A DNA stretch of 42,797 nt from an uncultured Eubacteriales bacterium (GCA_900314565.1 OMVU01000043.1:2665-45461); one strand, 5' to 3'. Counted from the first letter of the stretch, positions 24,767-33,992 are shown. A program made the numbers and translations. Notes: generated by a model not told the origin, from the letters alone.

Positions 24767-24810
24767 AAAGATACCCCGTGAAGGCATCCGGTCCTTTGCG
24801 GGGTATCTTT
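24767..24810 (+). terminator. Terminator after the small membrane protein gene
   Basis: AAAGATACCCCG (24767-24778) pairs with CGGGGTATCTTT (24799-24810). Confidence 0.8.
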
Positions 24811-24890
24811 ATGCTTACGGTGTGAATTGCGCAGCAGTACGCGGCAAAAAACGGGGATCTGTCGGCGCGAAGGATTCCACAGCACAGCAA

Positions 24891-24922
24891 AGCACCGGAA
24901 CCGCTTCTGCGATCCCGGTGCT
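24891..24922 (-). terminator. Terminator of the cold-shock gene
   Basis: AGCACCGG pairs with CCGGTGCT; on the minus strand only TTTGCTG follows, so it is weaker than the others. Confidence 0.55.
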
Positions 24923-24938
24923 CTGTCATTAACGTTCT

Positions 24939-25139
24939 TTATAACTTAACAACGTTAGCGGCCTGCATTCCGCGCGGCCCCTGCTGAAGATCAAACGTTA
25001 CTGCCTGACCCTCGTCGAGAGACTTAAAGCCTTCACCAACGATTGCGGAGAAATGAACGAATACATCGTTTCCGTCTTCGCCGGTAATGAAGCCGTAGCC
25101 CTTCTCAGCATTGAACCACTTCACAGTACCTTTGTTCAT
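24939..25139 (-). CDS. Cold-shock protein (CspA family)
   Basis: 66-residue single-stranded nucleic-acid-binding protein with one cold-shock domain. RNP1 KGYGFI (13-18) and RNP2 VFVHF (26-30) are intact, as is the N-terminal [17 protein letters not shown] stands upstream of the ATG. Its leader of about 130 nt, typical for cold-shock mRNAs, runs from a promoter at 25272-25300. Confidence 0.96.
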   Translation of the reverse strand: MNKGTVKWFNAEKGYGFITGEDGNDVFVHFSAIVGEGFKSLDEGQAVTFDLQQGPRGMQAANVVKL

Positions 25140-25271
25140 TGAAATTTCCCTCCATAAAAGAATTTAAGTATGCATGCCAGATATATGGAAAATAAAAAAC
25201 TCCGATGCACGAAATTCTGACGATCATGCCTTCGGTGAGTGCTATATTTCGATACATCTATACCAAAAAAG

Positions 25272-25300
25272 ATTATAGTCTTCCCTTTCTCAAAGGTCAA
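25272..25300 (-). promoter_or_regulatory. Promoter of the cold-shock gene
   Basis: On the minus strand TTGACC and TATAAT are 17 bases apart. The leader of about 130 nt between it and the start codon is A+T-rich. Confidence 0.8.
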
Positions 25301-25382
25301 GGAAAAAGAGAAAAAACGCTTAAATCAGGAAATAAAGGAATTGTGATTGCCGAGTGATTCCGGTGCTGCCCCGTGAAGCCGC

Positions 25383-25411
25383 TTGAAGACAGGGGAAAGT
25401 TCGTGTATGAT
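25383..25411 (+). promoter_or_regulatory. Putative pyr operon promoter
   Basis: TTGAAG (25383-25388) and TATGAT (25406-25411) are 17 bases apart, only 36 bp before the pyrF start. There is no room for a PyrR-type attenuator between them. Confidence 0.65.
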
Positions 25412-25447
25412 ATGTTAAGAAATTTCAATTTTGAGCGGAGGACCAGT

Positions 25448-26374
25448 ATGATAGGAAAATTAGTTGAAAACATTAAAAAGACAAATGCGCCGATCGTAGT
25501 CGGACTTGATCCGATGCTCTCTTTTGTGCCGGATCATATAAAGAAGGAAGTTTTCTCGGAGTACGGCGAGACGCTGGAAGCAGCGGCGGAAATCATGTAT
25601 CGCTTCAATGTCGGTATCGTGGAAGCCTGCGCGGACCTGATTCCGGCCGTGAAGCCGCAGATCGCAATGTATGAGCAGTTCGGCATTCCCGGTCTTGCCG
25701 CTTTCAAAAAGACGGTGGACCTTTGCAAAGAGAAGGGCCTTTGCGTGATCGGGGACGTAAAGCGCGGTGATATCGGATCCACATCCGCAGCCTACGCTGC
25801 AGCCCATCTGGGCATGGTGGAAGTCGGTTCCCGGACATATGCTCCGTTCGGAGAGGACTTTGCGACGGTCAATCCGTATCTCGGCAGCGACGGCGTGAAG
25901 CCGTTCCTCGATGTCTGCAGAAAATGTGACAGGGGGATTTTTGTCCTTGTCAAGACTTCAAATCCGTCGAGCGGCGAGTTCCAGGATCGGGAGATCGACG
26001 GAAAGCCTCTCTATGAGCTTGTCGGTGAGAAGGTCCGCGAGTGGGGAGAAGAGTGCATGGATGCATGCGGCTATTCTGAGGTCGGCGCGGTCGTCGGCGC
26101 GACGTATCCGGAGATGGGAAAGCGTCTCCGCGAGATCATGCCGAAGAGCTATATCCTGGTTCCGGGCTACGGTGCCCAGGGCGGTAAGGGAAAAGACCTC
26201 GTGCATTTCTTTAATGAAGACGGACTCGGCGCGATCGTGAATTCTTCCCGCGGCATTATCGCTGCCTGGAAACAGGAGAAGTATGCCGGATTCGGACCGG
26301 AAGCCTATGCGGACGCCGCAAGGCAGGCTGTGCTTGATATGAAGGAAGACATTTCGGAGGCAATCGGAAGATGA
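25448..26374 (+). CDS. pyrF: Orotidine 5'-phosphate decarboxylase, type 2
   Basis: Last step of UMP synthesis (OMP to UMP). 308 residues, the longer type-2 form common in Clostridia and Actinobacteria. Catalytic DVKRGDIGSTSAAYA near residue 104 has the expected Lys-Asp set; FVLVKTSNPSSGEFQD and PGYGAQGGKGKDL also fit. Start chosen by CGGAGGA just upstream; an open frame from 25373 precedes the promoter and is unlikely. First gene of the pyr operon, overlapping pyrK by ATGA. Confidence 0.95.
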   Translation: MIGKLVENIKKTNAPIVVGLDPMLSFVPDHIKKEVFSEYGETLEAAAEIMYRFNVGIVEACADLIPAVKPQIAMYEQFGIPGLAAFKKTVDLCKEKGLCVIGDVKRGDIGSTSAAYAAAHLGMVEVGSRTYAPFGEDFATVNPYLGSDGVKPFLDVCRKCDRGIFVLVKTSNPSSGEFQDREIDGKPLYELVGEKVREWGEECMDACGYSEVGAVVGATYPEMGKRLREIMPKSYILVPGYGAQGGKGKDLVHFFNEDGLGAIVNSSRGIIAAWKQEKYAGFGPEAYADAARQAVLDMKEDISEAIGR

Positions 26375-27135
26375 AAAAGGAGACAGCCCGGATAACTGCG
26401 CAGGAGTGCATTGCCACAGATATTTACAGCATGACCCTCCGGGTCTCCTTTGCAGAGGAAGTAAAGCCGGGACAGTTCCTCTCGGTCTACTCTGCTGACG
26501 GGGCAAGGCTTCTTCCCAGACCAATCTCCATCTGCGATGTCGACCTGAACGAAGGAACGGTCCGGCTCGTATACAGGATCGCCGGAAAGGGGACGGCGGA
26601 GTTCTCAAAGCTCGCCCCCGGATGCGCGATCGATGTCCTCGGACCGCTCGGGAACGGATTTCCGGTGGAGGAATTCAGGAATCAGCGGGTCCTCCTTGTC
26701 GGAGGAGGGATCGGGATCCCGCCGCTTTACTATACAGCAAAATCCCTTTCGGACCCTGTTTTTGCGGTCGGATACCGTTCAGAGACGTATCTGCTTCCGG
26801 ATATTTCCGGACAGTTCGAGACGCATGTCGCTACGGAGGACGGTTCCCTCGGAACGAAGGGCAATGTCCTCGATGCCATTCGCTGTGAACGCATCGGTGC
26901 GGATGTCATTTTTGCCTGCGGACCGAAGCCGATGCTCCGGGCATTGAAGGAGTATTCAAAAGAAGCGGGAATCAGATGCTTCGTCTCGATGGAGGAGAGG
27001 ATGGCCTGCGGGGTCGGTGCCTGCCTGGGATGCGTAACACGGACGGTAAAACAGGATGCGCATTCTTTCGTGAAGAATGCCAGGATCTGTAAGGACGGAC
27101 CGGTCTTTGATGCGGAGGAGGTGGATCTCACATGA
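26371..27135 (+). CDS. pyrK: Dihydroorotate dehydrogenase electron transfer subunit
   Basis: 254-residue FAD and [2Fe-2S] subunit that passes electrons from dihydroorotate on PyrD to NAD. The N-terminal flavin domain has RPISICDV (about 50-57), the NAD-binding part has VGGGIGIPPLY, and the C-terminus has the cluster cysteines in MACGVGACLGCVTRT plus the later RICKDGPVF. It overlaps both pyrF and pyrD by ATGA, consistent with coupled synthesis of the PyrDK complex. Confidence 0.95.
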   Translation: MKKETARITAQECIATDIYSMTLRVSFAEEVKPGQFLSVYSADGARLLPRPISICDVDLNEGTVRLVYRIAGKGTAEFSKLAPGCAIDVLGPLGNGFPVEEFRNQRVLLVGGGIGIPPLYYTAKSLSDPVFAVGYRSETYLLPDISGQFETHVATEDGSLGTKGNVLDAIRCERIGADVIFACGPKPMLRALKEYSKEAGIRCFVSMEERMACGVGACLGCVTRTVKQDAHSFVKNARICKDGPVFDAEEVDLT

Positions 27136-28061
27136 CAGGAACCTGTGTAAATATAGCGGGGGTATCTCTCAAAAATCCCGTCATGACAGCGTCCGGGACG
27201 TTCGGGTCGGGCATGGAATACGGAGAGTTCTTTGACCTCTCCGCACTCGGAGCCGTTGTGACAAAAGGAGTCGCAAGTGTGCCTTGGCAGGGTAATCCTA
27301 CGCCCCGTATCTGTGAGACCGCATCCGGAATGCTGAACGCGATCGGTCTCCAGAATCCCGGAATTGATGTTTTTGTGCGGCGTGACTTGCCTTTCCTGCA
27401 GAAATATGATACAAGAATTATCGTCAATGTCTGCGGGCATTCCGTGGAAGAATATCTTGAAGTTGTCGAACGGCTCGCGGATGAGAACGTTGACATGCTG
27501 GAGATAAATATTTCATGCCCCAATGTGAAGGAGGGCGGGATTGCTTTCGGGACGGACCCGAGGGCGATCGAATCGATCACCAAAGCAGTGAAGGCGAAGG
27601 CAAAACAGCCGGTCATCATGAAGCTCTCCCCGAACGTGACGGATATCCGCGAGGCTGCGAAGGCCGCGGAGAGCGGCGGGGCAGATGCACTGTCCCTGAT
27701 CAATACGCTTACGGGAATGAAGATCGATATTGAGCGCGGGACGTTCGCACTGGCGAACAGGACAGGCGGTCTTTCGGGGCCGGCAATCCGGCCTGTCGCG
27801 GTCCGGATGGTCTATGAAGCGTCTCATGCGGTGAAAATTCCCGTGATCGGCATGGGCGGAATTGCTTCGGCAGAGGATGCGCTTGAGTTTTTGATGGCGG
27901 GAGCGAGAGCTGTTTCCGTCGGGACGGCAAATTTCCATGATCCCTGTATTTCTGTAAAAATTGCGGACGGAATCGAGAAGTTCCTTGAACGCAAGGGGAT
28001 CAGGGATGTGAATGAGATCGTGGGATGCGCGGGGAACGGAGGTTTATATGGAACAGTATAA
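27132..28061 (+). CDS. pyrD: Dihydroorotate dehydrogenase, type 1B catalytic subunit
   Basis: Cytoplasmic FMN enzyme making orotate. 309 residues with NPVMTASGTFGSG at the start, the active-site NISCPNVKEGG (catalytic Cys, as in type 1B), KLSPNVTDI, LINTLTGM and GMGGI. Partner of PyrK. Its end overlaps the start of pyrE by 14 bases. Confidence 0.96.
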   Translation: MTGTCVNIAGVSLKNPVMTASGTFGSGMEYGEFFDLSALGAVVTKGVASVPWQGNPTPRICETASGMLNAIGLQNPGIDVFVRRDLPFLQKYDTRIIVNVCGHSVEEYLEVVERLADENVDMLEINISCPNVKEGGIAFGTDPRAIESITKAVKAKAKQPVIMKLSPNVTDIREAAKAAESGGADALSLINTLTGMKIDIERGTFALANRTGGLSGPAIRPVAVRMVYEASHAVKIPVIGMGGIASAEDALEFLMAGARAVSVGTANFHDPCISVKIADGIEKFLERKGIRDVNEIVGCAGNGGLYGTV

Positions 28062-28722
28062 GAAGGATTTTATTGAATTTATGCTCTCTTGCGGCGTGCT
28101 CCGGTTCGGTGATTTTGTCACGAAGTCGGGAAGAAAGACGCCGTTTTTCATCAACACCGGATTTTACAGGACCGGCGGCCAGATGGCTAAACTTGGAGAG
28201 TTCTACGCGAAAGCGATCCAGGACAATTTCGGCCTTGATTTTGACGTCCTTTTCGGACCGGCCTACAAGGGAATTCCGCTCTCGGTCGCAGCGACGATGG
28301 AGATCAGCAGACTGTACGGACGGGATATCCGTTACTGTTCGAACCGCAAGGAGATAAAGGATCACGGTGAGAAGGGAATTCTGCTCGGAAGTCCGATCTC
28401 TGCCGGGGACAAAGTCGTCATTATCGAGGATGTGACGACCGCCGGCACGTCGATCCGTGAGACAGTGCCGATCATTAAGGCACAGGGGACGGATGATATC
28501 ATGGGGCTTGTCGTATCCGTCGACCGCATGGAGCGGGGAACCGGGGATGTCAGCGCCCTCACCGAGATCGAAAATGAATTCGGTATCCGTACCTGTTCGA
28601 TCGTCTCGATGAAAGATGTGATCGAATGTCTGTATAACCGTGAGTACGAGGGCAGAGTGATCATTGACGATGCTCTCATGGAACGAATTGATGCGTATTA
28701 CGAACAGTATGGTGCCAGGTGA
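28048..28722 (+). CDS. pyrE: Orotate phosphoribosyltransferase
   Basis: Joins orotate to PRPP to give OMP, feeding PyrF. 224 residues with FGPAYKGIPL and the PRPP loop VVIIEDVTTAGTS near 137. The ATG at 28048 lies inside the end of pyrD with GGAGG upstream. With pyrF, pyrK and pyrD this covers dihydroorotate to UMP; pyrB and pyrC, for the earlier steps, are not in the window. Confidence 0.96.
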   Translation: MEQYKKDFIEFMLSCGVLRFGDFVTKSGRKTPFFINTGFYRTGGQMAKLGEFYAKAIQDNFGLDFDVLFGPAYKGIPLSVAATMEISRLYGRDIRYCSNRKEIKDHGEKGILLGSPISAGDKVVIIEDVTTAGTSIRETVPIIKAQGTDDIMGLVVSVDRMERGTGDVSALTEIENEFGIRTCSIVSMKDVIECLYNREYEGRVIIDDALMERIDAYYEQYGAR

Positions 28723-28729
28723 GGAGTCA

Positions 28730-29188
28730 ATGCCAAAAAAGCGCTTTCAGATTGCAGCGCGTGTTCTCTTTCTGATTTATGCGGCTGTCCTTATCTATTT
28801 TCTGTTTTTTGCGGACTGGTACGGACATGCCCCGGGCAGGGCAGTCCGGTCGGCTCCGAATCTTATCCCGTTCCGCGAGATAAAAAGGTATCTGCGGCGC
28901 GGATATATCATCGGAGGCCGGCTGGTCTTTTTGAATCTCATCGGCAATGTGATCGGCTTCATGCCGTTCGGCTTCATACTGCCTCTTGTCAGCAATCGTT
29001 TCAGAAAGTGGTACATGGTGCTCCTCTGCGGATTTCTTCTTACCCTGCTGGTGGAGAGCGTGCAGCTCATCACCGGCATAGGGATCTTCGATGTGGATGA
29101 TATGATCCTCAATACAATGGGAGCGCTTCTGGGCTATCTCGTGTATCTTCCTGCAGCCCGGATCGGGAGGTCTTTCTATGGCAAATGA
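28730..29188 (+). CDS. VanZ family membrane protein
   Basis: 152 residues with four predicted membrane helices and the VanZ-type motifs NLIPF (conserved after the first helix), NLIGNVIGFMPFGF and the final VDDMILNTMGALLGY. The role of VanZ-like proteins is poorly known; the archetype gives low teicoplanin resistance, which should not be assumed here. It starts 8 bp after pyrE with GAGGAG, so it is likely read through from the pyr operon, and it overlaps the next gene by 11 bp. Confidence 0.88.
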   Translation: MPKKRFQIAARVLFLIYAAVLIYFLFFADWYGHAPGRAVRSAPNLIPFREIKRYLRRGYIIGGRLVFLNLIGNVIGFMPFGFILPLVSNRFRKWYMVLLCGFLLTLLVESVQLITGIGIFDVDDMILNTMGALLGYLVYLPAARIGRSFYGK

Positions 29189-29501
29189 AAAAAAGTATCA
29201 GTTCAGGGAAAATGTACAGTCGGAAGGAGGAAGGATCTCCACGGTCCTTGCTGTCCTGTCTTTTCTCCTGTTCATCGCTGCCGCTGCCGTGTCCTATTCT
29301 GCTCAGGGAAAAGCCGGCAGCTTTGTGGGCTGCATCGCCTTTGCCGGCGCGGCAATCTCCATATACGGTTTCCGTCAGGGAATGAAATCCTTCGGCGAGA
29401 AGAACGTCTCGAACCGCCTGTCCATTATTGGATCGATTTCCTGCGGGATCATCATGATCGGATGGCTGACCCTGTTCCTGACGGGGCTCGCCAATATGTG
29501 A
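29178..29501 (+). CDS. DUF6142-like small membrane protein
   Basis: 107 residues with three hydrophobic helices (about 20-42, 47-65 and 82-105) and a conserved-looking YGFRQGMKSFGEKNVSNRLSIIG. It resembles a family of unknown function seen next to various genes in Lachnospiraceae (DUF6142). The start lies inside vanZ with GGGAGG, so the two are coupled. Last gene of the pyr cluster. Confidence 0.7.
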   Translation: MANEKKYQFRENVQSEGGRISTVLAVLSFLLFIAAAAVSYSAQGKAGSFVGCIAFAGAAISIYGFRQGMKSFGEKNVSNRLSIIGSISCGIIMIGWLTLFLTGLANM

Positions 29502-29509
29502 GACGGATA

Positions 29510-29530
29510 CACAAAGTGAAGCCTGTCGCT
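29510..29530 (+). repeat. Family C fragment
   Basis: CACAAAGTGAAGCCTGTCGC resembles the tail of the copies at 3088-3154 and 9212-9250. Short, so uncertain. Confidence 0.35.
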
Positions 29531-29580
29531 GACGTGGGATACAGAGCAGGCATCAGAAACAGAAATGGATACCTTGGACT

Positions 29581-31605
29581 ATGAATGAACGACTTTATCT
29601 GGCCTTGCACAGGCTGAATCAAATACCGCTCGAGACGGGCGTTCCGGAACCGTTCGGAAGCTATTTCCGAGAAGTCGCCCGCTTCCTTCTTTCGGTCAGA
29701 AAGGATGCGGATAATACAGCGCTCTATCAGGATATTCTTCCGGAGAACTACGGTCACTCGTACGCGAATCCTGACTATGCGGCAAAAATGCTCGGAGACG
29801 GGATGGGACAGATCCTCTCGGCTGTGTATGCGGAGCTTCGGGGGATCATTCCCTGCGTTTTTGAGGACGATACGGAAGGAACCTGCGTTCTCCTTGAGCT
29901 GTTTCTTGAGATTTACGGGGATTTTTCCTGCGGAGAGATTCCGAAAGTCTCGGCGGTCCGGGATATTTTCCGGTCCTACTGCGAGGATTATCTTCCGAAT
30001 TATGTGGCCCAAAGGATAGAGGAGCAGGTCACGGACGCGCATCCCTTTGTGCGCGACATTATCATGAATGCCGACTATTCCGGGACGGATTATCTGTACC
30101 GGTTCGGAGAATATATCACGGAAGACGTCCTTCAGACTGCCCGGTATCTCGGGAGCCTGCCGCAGGAGAAGATCGACCGGATGGCGGACACATTTACGGA
30201 AGGATTCCGGCTCGGCTTTATCCAGATGAGAAAGGACCTGTCTTATAAAAAGACGGTCCAGGTCATCTATGAGCTTGGGTTTGAGAGGATGATGAAGTCC
30301 GCGATCCGGAATTTCGAGAAAATGGGCCTCACTGCGACCTTCCTGCGCGCGCCCACGCGGCTGGTCACGAAGAGCGGGAACCGGAAGAACGGATACACCG
30401 GCGCAATCCCGAATATGCAGTTCGATTACGATCACCGCGAGGACCTCGGTCTGTTCCTTGACGATGAATATGTGACGAAACGCCTCCGGGCACTCCGAAT
30501 GGGCTACGAGGCGCATAAGGAGGAGGCGTATGCGCATGCCGGCCCTGCAGTCCTCGAGACGTTCGGGATAGAGCCGTTCACTCCGTGTGTGTGCCGTTCC
30601 TGCATTTCTCTCTCCGAGGCGCAGACGGCAAAAATGTCCCGGATGAAGACGGAGGGGATCAGGATCACGAACCGCTATATCCCGGAGAAAGACCGGAGCT
30701 TTACCATCATTGATTATCCGGTGCCTGCCATCGGCAAAGATTTTGAGGCGATTTTTGACGAGATCGTGCAGATCAACACGATGGATAACGAGGAGTACCG
30801 AAAGCTGCAGCAGTATCTGATCGATGCGCTGGATAAAGGGTACGCGGCGCATATTAAAGGAGCCGGAAAGAACCCGACAGATCTCACGGTGTATTTCCAT
30901 CCGCTCGAAGATCCCGCAAAACAGACGGCTTTTGAGAACTGTGTGGCGGATGTGAATATCCCGCTCGGGGAGGTCTTCACCTCGCCTCAGCTTAAAGGGA
31001 CGAACGGGGTGCTTTTCGTATCACGCGTATTTCTGAACGGGTTCGAGTTCAGAGACCTGAAAATCATTTTCCGCGACGGGATGATCGACCGGTATTCCTG
31101 CGGGAATTTTGAGGATCCCAGAGAGGGTAAGAAGTATATAGAAAAAAATATTCTTTTCGACCATCCGACACTGCCGATGGGAGAGTTCGCAATCGGGACG
31201 AATACCCGGGCCTATGTCTGCGGGAAAAAATACGGGATCGAGAGCCTCCTCCCCATTCTGATCGCGGAGAAGACGGGACCCCATTTTGCGGTGGGGGATA
31301 CCTGCTATGCATTTGATGAAGATAACCCGGTCTTTAATCCGGACGGCAAGGAGATCATAGCGAGGGACAACAGCATATCTCTGCTTCGGAAGACGGACCC
31401 GGCAGAGGCTTATTTCGGATGCCACACGGATATCACGATCCCTTATGAAGAGCTGGGAAGCATCACGGTCCTCTGCAGAGAAGGGGAGAATGTGACCCTC
31501 ATAGAGAATGGAAGGTTCGTCCTTCCGGGAACAGAAAAGTTAAATGAACCGCTCGACCGTTGGGGAGAGGAACTGAGCACGCATGAAGACAGGAGGAACT
31601 CGTAA
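29581..31605 (+). CDS. M29-type aminopeptidase domain with a long N-terminal extension
   Basis: 674 residues, against about 410 for ordinary M29 peptidases. The C-terminal part (about 370-674) has the family's metal-site residues: E464 in GEVFTSP, E535 in GEFAIG, H568 in PHFAVG and H615 with D617 in CHTDIT. These match the two-metal site of AmpS/AmpT enzymes, so the domain may be active. Residues 1-360 are mostly helical, with no recognised domain. No signal peptide. The ribosome binding site at 29581 is weak. It stands before purE, separated by one base after its stop. Confidence 0.8.
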   Translation: MNERLYLALHRLNQIPLETGVPEPFGSYFREVARFLLSVRKDADNTALYQDILPENYGHSYANPDYAAKMLGDGMGQILSAVYAELRGIIPCVFEDDTEGTCVLLELFLEIYGDFSCGEIPKVSAVRDIFRSYCEDYLPNYVAQRIEEQVTDAHPFVRDIIMNADYSGTDYLYRFGEYITEDVLQTARYLGSLPQEKIDRMADTFTEGFRLGFIQMRKDLSYKKTVQVIYELGFERMMKSAIRNFEKMGLTATFLRAPTRLVTKSGNRKNGYTGAIPNMQFDYDHREDLGLFLDDEYVTKRLRALRMGYEAHKEEAYAHAGPAVLETFGIEPFTPCVCRSCISLSEAQTAKMSRMKTEGIRITNRYIPEKDRSFTIIDYPVPAIGKDFEAIFDEIVQINTMDNEEYRKLQQYLIDALDKGYAAHIKGAGKNPTDLTVYFHPLEDPAKQTAFENCVADVNIPLGEVFTSPQLKGTNGVLFVSRVFLNGFEFRDLKIIFRDGMIDRYSCGNFEDPREGKKYIEKNILFDHPTLPMGEFAIGTNTRAYVCGKKYGIESLLPILIAEKTGPHFAVGDTCYAFDEDNPVFNPDGKEIIARDNSISLLRKTDPAEAYFGCHTDITIPYEELGSITVLCREGENVTLIENGRFVLPGTEKLNEPLDRWGEELSTHEDRRNS

Positions 31606-31606
31606 A

Positions 31607-32116
31607 ATGGCAAAAGTAGGAATTCTGATGGGCTCTGATTCGGATATGCCCGTGATGGCGAAGGCTGCAGCCGTGCTTGACGAGCTGGGCGTATCGTATG
31701 AGATGCATATTATTTCGGCGCACCGCGAAGTAGACGAGTTCTTTGCGTACGCAAAGACCGCGGAAGAGCGGGGACTCAAAGTGATCATCGCGGGAGCCGG
31801 TATGGCTGCCCATCTTCCGGGAATGTGCGCAGCGATTTTTCCGCTTCCTGTCATCGGGATCCCGATGCATACGACGTCTCTCGGGGGCAGGGATTCCCTC
31901 TACTCGATCGTTCAGATGCCGAGCGGCATCCCGGTCGCGACAGTCGCGATCAACGGCGGAGCGAATGCTGCTCTGCTTGCTGCAAAGATCCTTGCCGTAT
32001 CGGATGAGGAGCTTCTCGTCAGACTGAAAAAGTACAGCGCAGATCAGAAGGCTTCCGTGATGGCCAAAGATGAGAGGCTGCAGGAAGTCGGGTATCGCAG
32101 TTATACAAAGCAGTGA
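31607..32116 (+). CDS. purE: 5-(carboxyamino)imidazole ribonucleotide mutase, class I
   Basis: Moves the carboxyl group of N5-CAIR to give CAIR in purine synthesis. 169 residues with GSDSD (9-13), the active-site SAHR, AGAGMAAHLPGM and MPSGIPVATVAING. The start at 31607 is one base after the preceding stop; AGGAGG lies about 10 bases upstream. No purK (the N5-CAIR-forming partner) is in the window. Confidence 0.96.
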   Translation: MAKVGILMGSDSDMPVMAKAAAVLDELGVSYEMHIISAHREVDEFFAYAKTAEERGLKVIIAGAGMAAHLPGMCAAIFPLPVIGIPMHTTSLGGRDSLYSIVQMPSGIPVATVAINGGANAALLAAKILAVSDEELLVRLKKYSADQKASVMAKDERLQEVGYRSYTKQ

Positions 32117-32142
32117 CGGCCGGCAGTCAGGGTCAAAAATCA

Positions 32143-32221
32143 TACGGCCTCTGCCGCAAAGCGGATGCAGGCAGGGGCAAAGACCGTACGGCTTCTGCCG
32201 CAAAACGGATACAGGCAGGGC
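32143..32221. repeat. 44-bp tandem duplication downstream of purE
   Basis: TACGGCYTCTGCCGCAAA followed by RCGGATRCAGGCAGGG occurs at 32143 and again at 32187. Non-coding. Confidence 0.75.
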
Positions 32222-32240
32222 ATTAACTGTCAAAATTTAA

Positions 32241-32302
32241 CAGGCAATTGCGAAAGTCTGTGCTCCATGCAATTCTTTTTCACAGAGTATCGCAGGAGCC
32301 TG
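32241..32302. repeat. Family A repeat, shortened copy before purM
   Basis: Arms of 22 bp (32241-32262 and 32281-32302) pair except for two symmetric three-base internal loops. The right arm, CACAGAGTATCGCAGGAGCC, matches the end of the copy at 1-118. The middle of the element is missing, as in an internal deletion. It sits about 30 bp before the purM start. Confidence 0.65.
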
Positions 32303-32331
32303 ATCAAAATTTAAAAATGCGAGGAAAAAAT

Positions 32332-33357
32332 ATGGATTATAAGAGCGCCGGTGTTGATATCGAGGCTGGATACAGATCAGTCGAACTGATGAAGGAACAT
32401 GTAAAAAAGACGATGCGCAGTGAAGTCCTCACAAATCTCGGCGGATTCTCCGGCGCGTTCTCCATGGAGAAGTTCAAGCAGATGGAGAAACCGACCCTCG
32501 TGTCCGGCACGGACGGTGTCGGCACAAAGCTGAAGCTTGCCTTTCTTCTGGATAAGCATGATACGGTCGGCATCGACTGCGTCGCGATGTGTGTCAATGA
32601 TATCGCCTGCGCAGGCGGTGAGCCGCTTTTCTTCCTGGACTATATTGCATGCGGAAAGAATTATCCTGAAAAAATCGCGCAGATCGTGAAGGGCGTTGCC
32701 GAAGGATGCATTCAGTCTGACGCAGCCCTGATCGGCGGTGAGACGGCGGAGATGCCGGGTTTTTATCCTGAGGATGAGTATGATCTTGCCGGCTTTGCGG
32801 TAGGGATCGTCGATGAGAAGGATATCATTTCCGGAAAGGATCTCGCGGAGGGGGATGTGCTCATCGGCATCGCGTCGTCCGGGGTCCACAGCAACGGATT
32901 TTCTCTGGTCAGGAAAGTTTTCCCGATGACGAGGGAATCTCTCGACACGTATTATGAGGAACTGGGAAAGACGCTCGGGGAAGCTCTGATCGAGCCGACG
33001 AGGATCTATGTGAAAGCTCTTGCAAGCGTGAAGAAGGCAGGCGTACGCATTAAGGCCTGCAGCCATATTACGGGCGGCGGTTTTTATGAGAACATTCCCC
33101 GTATGCTGAGAGAGGGGACGCGGGCAGTCGTGGAGAAGAACAGCTATGAGGTTCCGGCGATTTTCAGACTTCTCATGAAGACGGGCAATATTGATGAGCA
33201 TATGATGTACAATACCTATAACATGGGAATCGGCATGGTCCTCGCGGTCGATCCGGAAAAGGCGGAGGATGCCATCGCCGCGGTCCGTGAGGCGGGCGAT
33301 CAGGCGTATGTGATCGGCAGGATCGCTGCAGGCGAGAAAGGTGTGGATCTTATATGA
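32332..33357 (+). CDS. purM: Phosphoribosylformylglycinamidine cyclo-ligase (AIR synthetase)
   Basis: ATP-dependent ring closure to AIR. 341 residues with [55 protein letters not shown] and [15 protein letters not shown], all typical. Start at MDYKSAG, with GAGGA upstream; an extended frame from 32248 runs through the repeat and is not used. Overlaps purN by ATGA. Confidence 0.96.
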   Translation: MDYKSAGVDIEAGYRSVELMKEHVKKTMRSEVLTNLGGFSGAFSMEKFKQMEKPTLVSGTDGVGTKLKLAFLLDKHDTVGIDCVAMCVNDIACAGGEPLFFLDYIACGKNYPEKIAQIVKGVAEGCIQSDAALIGGETAEMPGFYPEDEYDLAGFAVGIVDEKDIISGKDLAEGDVLIGIASSGVHSNGFSLVRKVFPMTRESLDTYYEELGKTLGEALIEPTRIYVKALASVKKAGVRIKACSHITGGGFYENIPRMLREGTRAVVEKNSYEVPAIFRLLMKTGNIDEHMMYNTYNMGIGMVLAVDPEKAEDAIAAVREAGDQAYVIGRIAAGEKGVDLI

Positions 33358-33986
33358 GCGGAGTGCTGAAAATTACGGTACTTGTCTCGGGAGGCGGCAC
33401 AAATCTTCAGGCGATCATCGACGGAATCGCTGACGGGACAATACAGAATACGAAGATTGTCGGTGTTATCAGCAACAATTATGGAGTCTATGCGCTCGAG
33501 CGCGCGGAGAAGGCAGGAATACCCGCTTTTGTCATTTCACCGAAGGATTTCGCGTCCCGGAAGGAATTTAATGAAGCCCTCAAAGCGAAGATCGACAGTA
33601 TGGATACAGATCTCGTGGTGCTTGCCGGATGTCTTGTCAGAATTCCGGAGATCCTGATCGACGCGTATGAGAACCGGATCATTAACATTCACCCGGCGCT
33701 CATTCCTTCCTTTTCAGGAATGGGATTTTACGGGCTGCATGTGCACGAGGCTGCCCTCGCGAGGGGCGTGAAGCTCTCGGGTGCGACGGTTCATTTTGTC
33801 AACAAGGATCTGGACGCGGGTCCGATCATTCTTCAGAAAGCTGTAGAGGTCGAGGATCATGATACACCGGAGATCCTGCAGAGACGCATCATGGAACAGG
33901 CGGAGTGGAAGATCATGCCGCAGGCGATCAACATGATCGCGAACGGAGAGATCGAGGTCAGAGACGGCAGGGTCGTCAGAAAGTGA
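33354..33986 (+). CDS. purN: Phosphoribosylglycinamide formyltransferase
   Basis: Formyl-THF-dependent GAR transformylase. 210 residues with [11 protein letters not shown], the catalytic Asn-His-Asp set in [11 protein letters not shown] (usually NIHPSLLP) and [14 protein letters not shown], and an N-terminal [12 protein letters not shown] overlap with purM; purD follows after 6 bp. Confidence 0.95.
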   Translation: MSGVLKITVLVSGGGTNLQAIIDGIADGTIQNTKIVGVISNNYGVYALERAEKAGIPAFVISPKDFASRKEFNEALKAKIDSMDTDLVVLAGCLVRIPEILIDAYENRIINIHPALIPSFSGMGFYGLHVHEAALARGVKLSGATVHFVNKDLDAGPIILQKAVEVEDHDTPEILQRRIMEQAEWKIMPQAINMIANGEIEVRDGRVVRK

Positions 33987-33992
33987 GGATGC

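Noticed and set aside
24767-24922. Possible small gene or RNA between the small membrane protein and cold-shock genes
   Set aside because: The region is explained by two convergent terminators; the 62-codon frame over it has no ribosome binding site.
29452-30900. 482-codon minus-strand frame opposite the M29 gene, and similar long antisense frames (3428-4603, 7963-9240, 14542-15582)
   Set aside because: All lie within strongly supported plus-strand genes and encode Arg/His/Leu-rich sequence without motifs.
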